DNA from: Terriglobia bacterium
GTDB taxonomy: Bacteria; Acidobacteriota; Terriglobia; Bryobacterales; Bryobacteraceae
Length of the DNA: 64,000 bases
Direction: 5' to 3'
Assembly: GCA_020073345.1 (NCBI GenBank)
Contig: JAIQFI010000020.1
Coordinates: 1 to 64,000, forward strand
Positions 16,073 through 27,801 of the stretch are shown here, piece after piece (the first letter of the stretch is position 1; each line of letters opens with the position of its first letter). The position numbers and the translations under genes were made by a program. The notes below the pieces were generated by a model. It saw only the letters and a list, made by a program, of their open reading frames with translations. It did not search any database and was not told the DNA's origin.

Positions 16073-17599
16073 ATGGCTCAAATTCGGGCAGATGAAATCT
16101 CGCGCCTGTTGCGCGAGGAAATCGACAACTACGAACGCGCGGTCAATGTAGCGGAAACCGGCTCGGTGATCTCGGTGGGCGACGGCATCGCCCGCGTGTA
16201 CGGCCTGGAAAACGTCATGGCCGGCGAGCTGATCGAGTTCAAGGGCGGCGTTTCCGGAATCGCGCTGAACCTGGAAGAAGACCAGGTGGGCGCCGTACTG
16301 CTGGGCGAATTCTCCGGCATCAAAGAGGGCGACGAGGTTCGCCGCACCGGCCGCATCATGTCGGTGCCGGTGGGCGAGGCCATGGTGGGCCGCGTGGTCA
16401 ATGCGCTCGGTCAGCCGATCGATGGCAAGGGGCCGATCGAGACCACGCAGTTCAATGCGATCGAGCGCCTGGCGCCAGGCGTCGTCGACCGCCAGCCGGT
16501 GCGCGAACCCCTGCAAACCGGGATCAAAGCCATCGACGCCATGATTCCGATCGGCCGCGGCCAGCGCGAACTGGTCATCGGCGATCGTCAGACCGGAAAG
16601 ACCACGGTGGCGATCGACACCATCATCAACCAGAAGGACAGCGGCGTGATCTGTATCTACGTCGCCATCGGCCAGAAGCGTTCGACCGTCGCGCAGGTAG
16701 TCAAGACGCTCGAAACCTACGGCGCCATGGAGTACACCATCGTGGTGGCCGCCACGGCGTCTGATCCGGCGCCCATGCAGTACATCGCGCCTTATTCGGG
16801 CAGCGCGATGGGCGAATACTTCCGCGATACCAAGCGCCACGCGCTGTGCATCTACGACGATCTTTCGAAGCACGCCGCGGCGTATCGCGAAATCTCCCTG
16901 CTCCTGCGGCGCCCGCCGGGACGTGAAGCGTTCCCTGGCGACGTGTTCTATCTACACAGCCGCTTGCTGGAGCGCGCCGCGAAGCTCAACGACGAACTCG
17001 GCGGCGGATCGCTGACTGCCCTGCCCTTCATCGAAACCCAGGCCGGCGACGTTTCCGCGTACATTCCGACCAACGTGATTTCGATCACGGACGGCCAGAT
17101 CTACCTGATCACCGATCTGTTCAACTCCAACGTACGACCCGCCATCGACGTCGGCATTTCGGTCAGCCGCGTCGGCGGCAACGCGCAGATCAAAGCGATG
17201 CGCCAGGTGGCCGGAGGCTTGCGATTGAGTCTGGCGCAGTATCGCGCGCTGGCGGCCTTCGCCCAGATGGGCTCGGAACTCGACAAGGCTTCGATGGCGC
17301 AGTTGACGCGCGGCGCACGCATGGTCGAAATCCTCAAGCAGGGCCAATACTCGCCGATCCCGGTCGAAAAGCAGATCGCGATCATTTACGCGGGCACCAA
17401 CGGCATGCTGGATGACCTTCCGCTCGACCAGATCAAAGCGTTCGAGCAGGAGCTATACAGGTTCCTGGAGAACGCCCACCCGGCCATCCTCACCACGATC
17501 AAAGAAAAGAAAACCATCGACGACGATCTGAAGGGCAAACTGAACTCGGCGATTCAGGAATTCAAGTCGCGGTTCGTTCAGGATCACGCGCGCAAGTAA
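16073..17599 (+). CDS. atpA: F0F1 ATP synthase subunit alpha
   Basis: The 508-residue non-catalytic nucleotide-binding subunit of F1. It carries the Walker A motif GDRQTGKT at residues 170-177 and the [14 protein letters not shown] signature near residue 360. Length and domain order (beta barrel, nucleotide domain, helical domain) are standard. It lies 21 bp downstream of atpH and 0 bp upstream of atpG. Confidence 0.98.
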   Translation: MAQIRADEISRLLREEIDNYERAVNVAETGSVISVGDGIARVYGLENVMAGELIEFKGGVSGIALNLEEDQVGAVLLGEFSGIKEGDEVRRTGRIMSVPVGEAMVGRVVNALGQPIDGKGPIETTQFNAIERLAPGVVDRQPVREPLQTGIKAIDAMIPIGRGQRELVIGDRQTGKTTVAIDTIINQKDSGVICIYVAIGQKRSTVAQVVKTLETYGAMEYTIVVAATASDPAPMQYIAPYSGSAMGEYFRDTKRHALCIYDDLSKHAAAYREISLLLRRPPGREAFPGDVFYLHSRLLERAAKLNDELGGGSLTALPFIETQAGDVSAYIPTNVISITDGQIYLITDLFNSNVRPAIDVGISVSRVGGNAQIKAMRQVAGGLRLSLAQYRALAAFAQMGSELDKASMAQLTRGARMVEILKQGQYSPIPVEKQIAIIYAGTNGMLDDLPLDQIKAFEQELYRFLENAHPAILTTIKEKKTIDDDLKGKLNSAIQEFKSRFVQDHARK

Positions 17600-19909
<2,310 letters not shown>

Positions 19910-19992
19910 TTTCTTGATCGCGCACAACGGAACGCGGCGGCAGAGTCTTTCACTGACGGGTGGGGCCGCCGCGGCCTGTGCGCTCTAACCAT

Positions 19993-20247
19993 ATGGCGGA
20001 TACTCTTCACATCGAGATCGCGACGCCGGAGAAGCTGGTGGTCGATCAGCAGGCCGACTACGCCGAAATCCCCGGCAAGGACGGCTACATGGGCATCCTG
20101 CCGGGCCACGCCGCTTTGCTCAGCGAGCTGGCTCACGGGAAGCTGACGCTCACCACTGGCGGTAAGACAGAGAGCTTCACCGTTACCGGCGGATACGTCG
20201 AAGTCCGCGACAACCACGTCCGCGTTCTGGCCGACGGCGTGGAATAG
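19993..20247 (+). CDS. atpC: F0F1 ATP synthase subunit epsilon, short form
   Basis: An 84-residue epsilon subunit. It has the N-terminal beta-sandwich (HIEIATPEKLVVDQQADYAEIPGKDG, GILPGHAALLSEL, GGYVEVRDNHVRVLAD) but stops where the C-terminal helical hairpin would begin. Typical epsilon subunits have about 130-140 residues. The hairpin inhibits ATP hydrolysis, so this enzyme probably lacks that mode of control. ATG 19993 begins the family N-terminus; an in-frame GTG at 19960 gives an unlikely Pro/Arg-rich extension. The gap to atpD is 83 bp, wider than elsewhere in the operon. Confidence 0.88.
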   Translation: MADTLHIEIATPEKLVVDQQADYAEIPGKDGYMGILPGHAALLSELAHGKLTLTTGGKTESFTVTGGYVEVRDNHVRVLADGVE

Positions 20248-20303
20248 CGCTCTTTCCGATTCGCGTTCATTCGCCGGCATTCTTTGTTCCGTTCGTTCGC
20301 GGC

Positions 20304-20309
20304 TATAAT
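20304..20309 (+). promoter_or_regulatory. Consensus -10 box (TATAAT) before modB
   Basis: A perfect TATAAT ends 10 nt before the ATG at 20320. No clear -35 hexamer and no ribosome site are seen. The mRNA would have a leader of only a few bases. Confidence 0.4.
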
Positions 20310-20319
20310 TGAAGCTTCC

Positions 20320-20976
20320 ATGCAGATTGACTGGTTCCCGCTGTGGCTCAGCTTGCGTGTAGCATTCCTTTCCACGGCGGTAGCCTTGGCCGTCGGCCTG
20401 TGGCTCGCCTACATCCTGGCCAACCGCGAGTTCCGCGGAAAAGAAGTGCTGGATGCGGCCGTGACGCTGCCGCTGGTTCTGCCTCCCACCGTGCTCGGAT
20501 ACTATTTGCTGGTGCTGTTGGCCGGCAACAGTCCGCTCGGCAGGCTGTGGGAAAACATCTTCGGTTCGCCCCTGGTCTTCACCTGGAAAGCCGCGGTGGT
20601 AGCCGCGTTGCTGCACGCGCTTCCGCTGCTGGTGAAGTCGGCTCGGGCCGCGCTCGAAAGCGTCGATCGGAGTTTCGAACGCGCCGCGCGCAACCTGGGC
20701 GCATCGGAATGGCGATTGTTCTGGCGCGTCACGCTGCCGCTGGCGCGCCGTTCGATCCTGGCCGCGGTGGCGCTGGCATTCGCGCGGTCGCTGGGAGATT
20801 TCGGAGTCACGCTCATGGTGGCGGGCAATATTCCGGGACGCACGCAGACCGTGGCCGTCGCCATTTACGACGCCGTGGAGGCGGGCAACACCACGCTGGC
20901 GCGCACACTGGTGCTGGTGATCTCGGCCGTAGCGCTGTTGATCCTGACGCTGGCCAATCGCCTGAATCCGCGGTAA
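20320..20976 (+). CDS. modB: Molybdate ABC transporter permease
   Basis: A 218-residue inner-membrane permease of the CysTW/ModB type, with five or six helices. The EAA loop is visible as FERAARNLGASEWRLFWRVTLPLARRSI, followed by ARSLGDFGVTLMVAGNIPGRTQT, which is characteristic of ModB. ATG 20320 starts just before the first helix; the frame extends to TTG 20284. The partner ATPase gene follows 10 bp later. No periplasmic binding protein (ModA) gene is adjacent, so the transporter must borrow one encoded elsewhere. Tungstate is an alternative substrate. Confidence 0.9.
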   Translation: MQIDWFPLWLSLRVAFLSTAVALAVGLWLAYILANREFRGKEVLDAAVTLPLVLPPTVLGYYLLVLLAGNSPLGRLWENIFGSPLVFTWKAAVVAALLHALPLLVKSARAALESVDRSFERAARNLGASEWRLFWRVTLPLARRSILAAVALAFARSLGDFGVTLMVAGNIPGRTQTVAVAIYDAVEAGNTTLARTLVLVISAVALLILTLANRLNPR

Positions 20977-20986
20977 TGGTACATAA

Positions 20987-22057
20987 GTGATCAGCGCCCG
21001 GCTCCGCAAAACCTTTCCCGAGCGGCCGGATTCGGCTCCGTTCTCGCTGGAGCTCGAATTTCAGGCAGCCGCCGGTGTAACGGTCCTCTTCGGACCCAGC
21101 GGATCGGGAAAAACGCTGACGCTCGACTTGATCGCGGGCTTCGTGCACCCCGACGACGGCCGCATCCTGCTCGACGACGACATCCTCTTTGACGGTGCGG
21201 CGGGCGTTAGCCTGCCTCCGCAAGCCCGCAATTGCGGATACGTATTCCAGAATTACGCCTTGTTCCCGCACATGACGCTGCGGCAGAACCTGGAGTTCGC
21301 CGTCGAGCGCAGGCCGCGCCTGGAGCGCCACCGCCGCGTGAACGAAATGCTCGAGCGCTTCCGGCTGGGCGACGCCGCGGGCCGGCGTCCGCACGAAGTA
21401 TCCGGGGGACAACGCCAGCGCTGCTCTATCGCGCGCGCACTGATCGGTGCGCCCAAACTGCTGCTGTTCGACGAACCAGCGCAGGGATTAGACGCGCAAC
21501 TGCGGTCGGAATTCTACGAAGTCTTGCGCCAGGTTCGCGCCGATTTCAAAACTCCCATGCTTCTCGTCACGCACGACCTGGACGAATGCTTCGAGCTGGG
21601 CGAGGAAATGCTCGTGCTGCGCGAGGGCCGGCTGGCGCAGAGCGGCACGCCGGCCACGATCCTGGATCAGCCGGCGAATGTCGATGTCGCGCGCCTTCTG
21701 GGCGTTTTCAATCTTATTCCCGCCGAGATCCGGGCTCTCGACCCGGGCCGCAACACCAGCAAAGTGCAGATGGGCGATCACGAGCTGGACGGTCCGTATT
21801 TTCCGGGTCATTTCAAGGGCGACCGTGTCACCGTGTGCGTGCGGCCGGAGCGCTTGTCCGCCCTCGAGCGCAATGGCCGCCCCGGCGCCAACCAGATTCC
21901 CGCGCAGCTCGAGCGTGCCGTCGAAAAGCCCCAATGGATGCGGCTCGAATTTGCCGGCGGCATCGCCGTCGACCTGGCGCGTCCCGACTACGAGCGAGTT
22001 CGCGATACCAAGGACTGGGTGATCGAGTTCCCGCGCGAGTCGCTACGGGTTCTTTGA
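20987..22057 (+). CDS. modC: Molybdate ABC transporter ATP-binding protein
   Basis: A 356-residue ATPase. Walker A GPSGSGKT is at 36-43, the Q-loop is in YVFQNYALFPHM, the signature is VSGGQRQR near 140, Walker B is LLLFDEPAQGLDA and the switch His is in LLVTHDLDE. Residues from about 230 form a regulatory region that includes a TOBE-like domain, the usual oxyanion-binding site of ModC. Start is GTG 20987. The 3' end overlaps the convergent porin gene by 15 bp. The pairing with modB makes molybdate import likely. Confidence 0.9.
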   Translation: MISARLRKTFPERPDSAPFSLELEFQAAAGVTVLFGPSGSGKTLTLDLIAGFVHPDDGRILLDDDILFDGAAGVSLPPQARNCGYVFQNYALFPHMTLRQNLEFAVERRPRLERHRRVNEMLERFRLGDAAGRRPHEVSGGQRQRCSIARALIGAPKLLLFDEPAQGLDAQLRSEFYEVLRQVRADFKTPMLLVTHDLDECFELGEEMLVLREGRLAQSGTPATILDQPANVDVARLLGVFNLIPAEIRALDPGRNTSKVQMGDHELDGPYFPGHFKGDRVTVCVRPERLSALERNGRPGANQIPAQLERAVEKPQWMRLEFAGGIAVDLARPDYERVRDTKDWVIEFPRESLRVL

Positions 22058-23398
22058 ACCGCCGTGCAAGCGGACTTCGAGGTGCACGCGCGCACTGGGG
22101 ATCCACACCGGTCCGCGATCCTGGTTATACGCCGGATTGGCGATGTGCTGGAGGTCGATGGTCGCGAAGAGACCGGCAAACAAGCGCGCACTGTAGTAGC
22201 TCTCCCAGACGTACTCAGGACCGTAACGCAGCGCACCATCGCCGATCAGAAAGTCCTGGCCGCCGCGCGCTAAATAGGACGCGTGCACGCCGGAAAGGCC
22301 GCTGACTGTGAGGGCCGTAGCCGCGACATCGTCCGGGCGCTTCCAGCGCGGACCGGCCATCGATACTCCGCCGGTTGCCAACCGGTCGATGGCGGTGAAC
22401 GCGAAGCTTTCCGTTTTCCCATCGTTCCAGCCCAGACGCGCGAACACGCCCAGGTCTTTGGTGATCTGCTGCTCGATGTTCATGCCGGTTCCGTACTTCA
22501 CCGTGCCGTTGCGGCGCACAGCGGTGATGTCCGGAACCGATCCAGCCTGCTGGCCGAGGCGCAAGGCTTCGGCATAGTCGCCGGAATTCGTGTGCAGCGC
22601 GAAACCGAGCAGCCGAAGCGTGCCGGGGTGCTCGCCTTGGCTATACCGAATTTCCCCCTCGAACATGTCGCCGCGATTGATGAACAACCGCCGGTCGAAC
22701 CGTAGTCCATTGGCGACTCGGGGTTCCGCCGCGCTGGCATAGCGCACGGTCCAGCGGCGGGTGTGGAACTCGTGCATCCAACCCCAGGTATAACCGCGGA
22801 CGTCGGCAGGATAGTCCCACGCGCCGTTGTACATGATGCCCCAGCCCATGAATTGCGTCCGAGGATCGTGGGTATAGCGGTTGTTGTCGAAGAAGTCGGT
22901 GACCGTGAATCGCCCGGCAGTGATGCTGTAGCGGGTCATCGGCCGCGAGCCCGCAAGCTGGTTCGCGGCACTCGAAAACTCTTCGCGCTCGCTTCCGAAT
23001 CCGAAGTCGTGCGTGATGTAGGCTCGAGCGAGATACGGCTTGGGAGTCGCCGTGGCAACTCGCGGCAGCTCGCCATTGGGAGCGTTGGCGACGCCGTTGA
23101 CCCCACTGAATCCGCGGCCGCCCGCCAGTTCGGGATCGATATAGATCTGCGTGTTTCCCGGTAAGCGGAACCCCAGATACAGCGTGCTGGTTAAGGAGAC
23201 ATCGCGCTCCCAGGTGTTCTGGAGACTATGCGCGCCGTTGTAAAGCGCCGGAAAGTTCCCGTGATAGTCGCCGATCGAAGTGGCTTGGAAGTAGAGATTC
23301 CAGCGCTCGGAACGATCGTCAGGCTCGGCCGAATTCTGCGCCGCAGCCGTCCCGATCGCCAACAATGCCAAAACAGCCGGAAGAGTTTTCACGCGCAA
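22043..23398 (-). CDS. Outer-membrane porin, carbohydrate porin-like
   Basis: A 451-residue beta-barrel protein with a signal peptide (residues 1-20, ending TAAAQ). The mature part has the aromatic-rich, alternating strands of an outer-membrane barrel: WNLYFQATSIGDYHGNFPALYNG, TSTLYLGFRLPGNTQIYIDPEL, RYSITAGRFTVTDFFDNNRYTHDPRTQFM and GPEYVWESYYSARLF. The pattern fits the OprB-like carbohydrate-selective porins found in Acidobacteriota; the solute is unknown. TTG 23398 is used as start, with GTG 23392 as an equally good choice; a TACACC box lies 6 nt before the TTG. Its 3' end overlaps modC. Confidence 0.7.
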   Translation of the reverse strand: MRVKTLPAVLALLAIGTAAAQNSAEPDDRSERWNLYFQATSIGDYHGNFPALYNGAHSLQNTWERDVSLTSTLYLGFRLPGNTQIYIDPELAGGRGFSGVNGVANAPNGELPRVATATPKPYLARAYITHDFGFGSEREEFSSAANQLAGSRPMTRYSITAGRFTVTDFFDNNRYTHDPRTQFMGWGIMYNGAWDYPADVRGYTWGWMHEFHTRRWTVRYASAAEPRVANGLRFDRRLFINRGDMFEGEIRYSQGEHPGTLRLLGFALHTNSGDYAEALRLGQQAGSVPDITAVRRNGTVKYGTGMNIEQQITKDLGVFARLGWNDGKTESFAFTAIDRLATGGVSMAGPRWKRPDDVAATALTVSGLSGVHASYLARGGQDFLIGDGALRYGPEYVWESYYSARLFAGLFATIDLQHIANPAYNQDRGPVWIPSARVHLEVRLHGGSKNP

Positions 23399-23455
23399 TA
23401 CTCAGGTGTAGCATGACCAATCCGTAACATTCCTGAAACAACTTGAAGTGTGCGG

Positions 23456-25813
23456 TTAGCGCGAGCCGACGCAGGCCGCCAGCAGCTCGGATTTCAGCTC
23501 GGACTGCAGCTGATCGGCCAGCTTGTGTCCCTGGTGCGTGACGTAGAACACATCCAGCGCCTTGTGGGCCTCGGTGTCGATCATCACCACTTCAATATTG
23601 CAGCCGGCCAGCGAAATGGCGTTGGCCAGATCGTACAGCAGACCGGGCCGGTCCTCGGCCACGATCTCGATGAGCGTGGCTCCGTCGGAGGCGTCGTCCT
23701 TGAAGGTGACCCGCGGCCGGATCTTCATGCGCGACGACAGAAACGGTTTGGGCCGTCCCCGCAGCAGCTTGTCGGCCTCCTGTTTGCCTTCCACCACTTT
23801 TCGGACCACGCCGCGCAACCGGTCGACCTCGGGCGGATTCAGCTCCAAAGTCCGGTGCGGATCGGCGAACGTAAAGGTGTCCAGCACCACACCCGCCGCG
23901 TTCGAAAACGCCTCGGCTTTCAGAATATTCAGGCCGAAGCTGGAAATCGCGCCGGCCACCGACGCAAACAGCGCCGGGCGGTCTTTGGTCAACAGCGTGA
24001 GTTTGTAAAAACCGCGTTCGTGATGGATCTCGACCGCCACCGGGCGCGACGCCAGTTGTTGCGCGAGCGCGAAATGCGCGTCGATCTCCTCCGGAGTGTG
24101 GGTGCGCAAATAGCGCGTCGGCAGGCCCTCCAGAAACCGGGCCCGTTCGGCCGGCATCCCGGCGGCGTCGTGGATGCGCTCGGTCACCAGCTCGCGGGTC
24201 AGCTCTTCATGCGCCATCAGGTAGACGCGCCAGAGCTGTTCCATACGCCAGGGCGTCATGGCCTGTGGGTTCACGGCGCTGATATCGGCGTAGGTCAGCA
24301 TCGTCAGCTGCTTCAGGCGCTCCAGCGTGCCGACGCGGTCGGCCAGCGCGCGCGCCGTGGAACCGTCGTACAAATCGCGGGAGCTCATGACGCTCGAAAG
24401 GTCCAGGTGCCGCAGCACCAGGAACTCGATCGTCTCGCGATCCGTTTCCGGCGCGCCCAGACGGTCCATCACCGCGCGGGCAATATCGAGCGAGGCCAAG
24501 GCGTGATCGCGGCCCGAGCCCTTGCCGGTGTCGTGCATCAGGAGCGCGAAGCGCACCAGCCAGGGATCTTCGATTTCGCTCATCAAATCCGTGAACCGCC
24601 CATCGGTAACCGCTTCGAGCGATCCGATAGCCACCAGCGTGTGCTCATCCACGGTGTAGCGATGGTAGAAATCCCGCACCACCAGACATTCGATGTTGCG
24701 CCACTCCGGGAGTGCATTCGGCAGGACTCCCGCTTCCTGCATGGCTCGCAACCCCGCAGAAGCTTTGGGCAGGGACAGCAGCCGTTTCCAGTCGTCCCAT
24801 TTGGCTACCGGCGCGAATCCTTGCAATCGCTCGATGGTATCCGGCGCCAGCCGCAACCCGTGGCGCGCCACGAACTCGAATAGGCTCAGATCCTGCGGCG
24901 GCTTGTGCGCACGCAGCAACACGCGGTCTCGCGACACCGTGAAATCGCTGGTGGAAAGGCGCGACCGCCATTCGTGGAAGCGGCCCAGGAGCGTGCCTGC
25001 CTTCTCGGTGGAAGCCTCGATGGCTTGCCTCACTGCCTGGTCCACGATGCGAGCCTGACGGTAATAATCCCGCATTAATGCCGCCGGATGCTCGCTCAGC
25101 GACTCCTGGGCGTCGAAGCTCAGCGCGTTCTGGTCGCGTCCGGCCAGTTCATGCAGCCGGAGCCGGACGCCGGAAAGGAAACTGAATGCCGCCGATAAAT
25201 CAGGCGTCCCTTCGCGTGGTTCCAGCATCAGCAGCCAGCGCGTCGTCTGTACATCGCGCAGACCGCCGGGCGTCTCCTTGACGTTCGGCTCCAGATGATA
25301 AATCGTGTTCTGATACTTGGCCCGCCGTCCTTCCGCCAGGCCCGCGATGTGGCGAGCCAGCGAAACGCCCCGTCTGGCCTGGAACTGCCGGAACTTGTCT
25401 TCCAGAGTCTGATACAGCGCCGCGTCCCCGGCCAGAAACCGCCGGTCCAGCAGGCTGATGGTGAACTCGGCGTTATCCTCGTGTTCCACCACGCAATCCG
25501 CCACCGAATGCACGGAATGACTGGGCCGCAGCCCGGAGTCCCACAATCCTTGCAAGAACGCAGAAATGCACTCGCGAGGAGGCAGGTTCTTGTCCGATTC
25601 CGCCAGCAATAGCAGATCGATATCGGAATGGGGGAACAGCTCGCTCCGCCCGAAACCTCCGACCGCCACCACCGCCAGACCCGTGCCGAATAACGGCTCT
25701 AATGTCTTCGCGTACGCCTGGCGCACGCGTTCTTCCACTTCTGCCGTGCGGCCAGCGAGCGTCTGCCGGACTTCCTCCGGACTGGGCGGCGGATGTACCG
25801 CCACTTCCTTCAC
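23456..25813 (-). CDS. glnD: [Protein-PII] uridylyltransferase/uridylyl-removing enzyme
   Basis: A 785-residue bifunctional nitrogen sensor that uridylylates PII when glutamine is low and removes UMP when it is high. The nucleotidyltransferase motif GGFGRSELFPHSDID is at residues 52-66, with Asp64 and Asp66 as metal ligands. An HD domain with HDTGKG lies near 430. Two ACT domains (about 620-690 and 705-775, the second with EDRPGLLYDLANAIS) bind glutamine. Start is GTG 25813, overlapping the glnB stop codon (GTGA). It is the third gene of amtB-glnB-glnD. Confidence 0.96.
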   Translation of the reverse strand: MKEVAVHPPPSPEEVRQTLAGRTAEVEERVRQAYAKTLEPLFGTGLAVVAVGGFGRSELFPHSDIDLLLLAESDKNLPPRECISAFLQGLWDSGLRPSHSVHSVADCVVEHEDNAEFTISLLDRRFLAGDAALYQTLEDKFRQFQARRGVSLARHIAGLAEGRRAKYQNTIYHLEPNVKETPGGLRDVQTTRWLLMLEPREGTPDLSAAFSFLSGVRLRLHELAGRDQNALSFDAQESLSEHPAALMRDYYRQARIVDQAVRQAIEASTEKAGTLLGRFHEWRSRLSTSDFTVSRDRVLLRAHKPPQDLSLFEFVARHGLRLAPDTIERLQGFAPVAKWDDWKRLLSLPKASAGLRAMQEAGVLPNALPEWRNIECLVVRDFYHRYTVDEHTLVAIGSLEAVTDGRFTDLMSEIEDPWLVRFALLMHDTGKGSGRDHALASLDIARAVMDRLGAPETDRETIEFLVLRHLDLSSVMSSRDLYDGSTARALADRVGTLERLKQLTMLTYADISAVNPQAMTPWRMEQLWRVYLMAHEELTRELVTERIHDAAGMPAERARFLEGLPTRYLRTHTPEEIDAHFALAQQLASRPVAVEIHHERGFYKLTLLTKDRPALFASVAGAISSFGLNILKAEAFSNAAGVVLDTFTFADPHRTLELNPPEVDRLRGVVRKVVEGKQEADKLLRGRPKPFLSSRMKIRPRVTFKDDASDGATLIEIVAEDRPGLLYDLANAISLAGCNIEVVMIDTEAHKALDVFYVTHQGHKLADQLQSELKSELLAACVGSR

Positions 25814-26148
25814 AATGCTGCGTCTCCTCGATCGTCGTTGCGGATTCGAACCGCGTCGGCTACTGCGTACACAAAAATCTTCCCGTCGCCGATCTTGCCG
25901 GTGCGTGCGGCGGCGGCCAGGGTCCGGATCACTTCATCGGCGCGCTGGTCCGATACCACCAGTTCCAGCTTCACCTTCGGCAGCAGGTCCACTTTGTATT
26001 CCATCCCGCGATAGACCTCGGTGTGACCCTTCTGCCGGCCGTGGCCGCGAACTTCGGTGATGGTCATCCCGTCGACGCCGATGTTCTTCAGGGCTTCTTT
26101 TGCGTCTTCCAGTTTGTGCGGCTGGATAATTGCTTCGATTTTTTTCAC
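25810..26148 (-). CDS. glnB: Nitrogen regulatory protein PII
   Basis: A 112-residue PII signal protein. The T-loop contains Tyr51 in RGMEY, the uridylylation site. The B-loop TGKIGDGKIFV and the N-terminal KKIEAIIQPHKLEDAKEAL are intact. The GTG at 26148 is preceded by AGGAGATCTGAC, an excellent ribosome site, which rejects the longer frame to 26283. It lies between the ammonium channel gene and glnD, so it probably blocks AmtB and is modified by the adjacent GlnD. Whether it is GlnB or GlnK cannot be settled; linkage to amtB favours GlnK. Confidence 0.96.
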   Translation of the reverse strand: MKKIEAIIQPHKLEDAKEALKNIGVDGMTITEVRGHGRQKGHTEVYRGMEYKVDLLPKVKLELVVSDQRADEVIRTLAAAARTGKIGDGKIFVYAVADAVRIRNDDRGDAAL

Positions 26149-26195
26149 GTCAGATCTCCTTTGCGCAAGTGTACTTCGGCATGCGGCTACCTCGC

Positions 26196-27572
26196 TTACG
26201 ATTCGAGATTGTAGCCCTCTTCGCCGTGCATGCTCAGATCCAGGCCCTCGGTCTCCTGTTCCTTGCTCACGCGCACGCCACATACGACGTCGCAGATTTT
26301 GAGGATCACCAACGTTCCCACAATTGCCAGGCCCCAGGCGATCAACACCGCGATGAGCTGGTTCATCATCTGCCCGGCGTCGCCGTCCGCCCAGCCCATG
26401 GGTTTGCCCATCCGAAGATCATTGACCTCCTTGGTGGCAAAAACGCCGGTTAGCAGCGCGCCCAGCGTCCCGCCGATTCCGTGCACGCCGAAGGCATCCA
26501 AGGCGTCGTCGTAGCCGAACATCTTTTTGACTTTGGCGACCATCAGGTAACACACCACACCCGCCGCCAGACCAATCAAAATCGAGGGCATCGGTTTGAC
26601 GAAACCCGAAGCCGGCGTAATCGCCACCAGCCCGGCCACCGCTCCGGAAATCGCGCCCAGGACGCTGGGCTTTCCGGCCATCATCCACTCGATCACCATC
26701 CATCCCAGGACCGCGGCAGCCGTGGCGAAGTGCGTGGCGATAAATGCGCTCGACGCCAGGGATCCTGCCGCCACCGCGCTGCCCGCGTTAAATCCGAACC
26801 AGCCCACCCACAGCAGGCAGGCGCCGATCACGCTCAACACCACGCTGTGCGGCCGCATGGATTCGTCCGGATAGTTGTCCCGTTTGCCCAGGTACAGCGC
26901 GCAGACCAGCGCCGAAACTCCCGAAGTGATGTGCACCACCGTTCCGCCGGCGAAGTCGAAGGCCGGGAATTTGCCGCCCAGCGCCGCATTCAGCAGTCCG
27001 CCTTTGCCCCACACCATGTGCGCCATCGGAAAGTACACTACCAGCGACCACAGCGTCATGAACAGCAGCATGGCCGAGAACTTCATCCGCTCGGCGAATG
27101 CGCCCGAGATCAGAGCCGGGGTAATAATGGCGAACATCAGCTGGTACACCATGTAGGTCTGATGCGGGATGGTGGCGCCATAATCGGCGTTGGGATCGGC
27201 GCCCACCCCGTGCAGAAACACATATCGAAAGTCCCCGATGAACGGTGAGCCTTCGGCGAACGCCAGGCTGTAGCCGACCAGCGCCCATAGAATGGAAACC
27301 GTGGCCATCAGGATGAAGCTGTGCATCATGGTGCCCAGCACGTTCTTCTTGCGCACCAGGCCGCCGTAGAACAGCGCCAGTCCCGGACCGGTCATCATCA
27401 GCACCAGAGCCGAGCTGGTCAGCATCCAGGCGTTGTCGCCGGCCATCTGGGCGCTCTTGGTGGCCTTGTCGAGATCGTCCAGCTTCTTGGCGATGTCCGG
27501 CGGGATGGACTGCGCCAGCGTAACTCCCGCTGTCAGCACCAAGAGCATTAGAAACTGTAGGCGTCGTGTCAT
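26196..27572 (-). CDS. amtB: Ammonium transporter
   Basis: A 458-residue Amt channel. A signal peptide (residues 1-20, ending TLAQ) and a periplasmic linker precede the eleven-helix pore domain, which begins at AWMLTSSALVLMMTGPGLALFYGG. Further family landmarks are WALVGYSLAF, FAGGTVVHITSG, WFGFNAGS and FGVHGIGGTLGALLTG, with the pore histidines in HITSG and GVHGIGG. ATG 27572 is chosen because the signal peptide begins there; the frame runs to 27686 without family similarity. The glnB gene follows 47 bp later. Confidence 0.96.
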   Translation of the reverse strand: MTRRLQFLMLLVLTAGVTLAQSIPPDIAKKLDDLDKATKSAQMAGDNAWMLTSSALVLMMTGPGLALFYGGLVRKKNVLGTMMHSFILMATVSILWALVGYSLAFAEGSPFIGDFRYVFLHGVGADPNADYGATIPHQTYMVYQLMFAIITPALISGAFAERMKFSAMLLFMTLWSLVVYFPMAHMVWGKGGLLNAALGGKFPAFDFAGGTVVHITSGVSALVCALYLGKRDNYPDESMRPHSVVLSVIGACLLWVGWFGFNAGSAVAAGSLASSAFIATHFATAAAVLGWMVIEWMMAGKPSVLGAISGAVAGLVAITPASGFVKPMPSILIGLAAGVVCYLMVAKVKKMFGYDDALDAFGVHGIGGTLGALLTGVFATKEVNDLRMGKPMGWADGDAGQMMNQLIAVLIAWGLAIVGTLVILKICDVVCGVRVSKEQETEGLDLSMHGEEGYNLES

Positions 27573-27704
27573 GTTCGTAAATGTGTGAGGCCGGCGGGCG
27601 CCTCCGAATGAATCACCCACTGAATCAGCAGACCTTGCTGGCGCGCTACCAAAAGCGCGAAGCCTGGGGAAAGACGAGTTCCTCATAGGCGCTCCTTTGC
27701 GTCC

Positions 27705-27722
27705 TTACGCACCGTGGCGTAA
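27705..27722 (-). other. Perfect hairpin in the amtB leader
   Basis: TTACGC and GCGTAA pair perfectly around a 6-nt loop, about 133 bp upstream of the amtB start. The 27573-27801 gap holds this hairpin and no gene. It could be an operator dyad or a leader structure; nothing identifies the ligand. A sigma-54 -24/-12 element was looked for and not found. Confidence 0.35.
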
Positions 27723-27801
27723 ACCTCAACAGTATAGTAACTTCCAGACCCGTCGTGCGTTCGATTCTTTTGATGGGACTGATTGGAAATTTCTATGAGC
27801 T

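Noticed and set aside
23450-24883. 477-codon plus-strand frame
   Set aside because: Antisense to glnD; Arg/His/Gln-rich with no recognisable motif.
27685-27725. Possible cyclic di-GMP (GEMM) riboswitch before amtB, suggested by GGACGCAAAG on the minus strand
   Set aside because: The upstream CGCACAGGGCAAACC element and the tetraloop-receptor helix are missing; only the short core string matches by chance.
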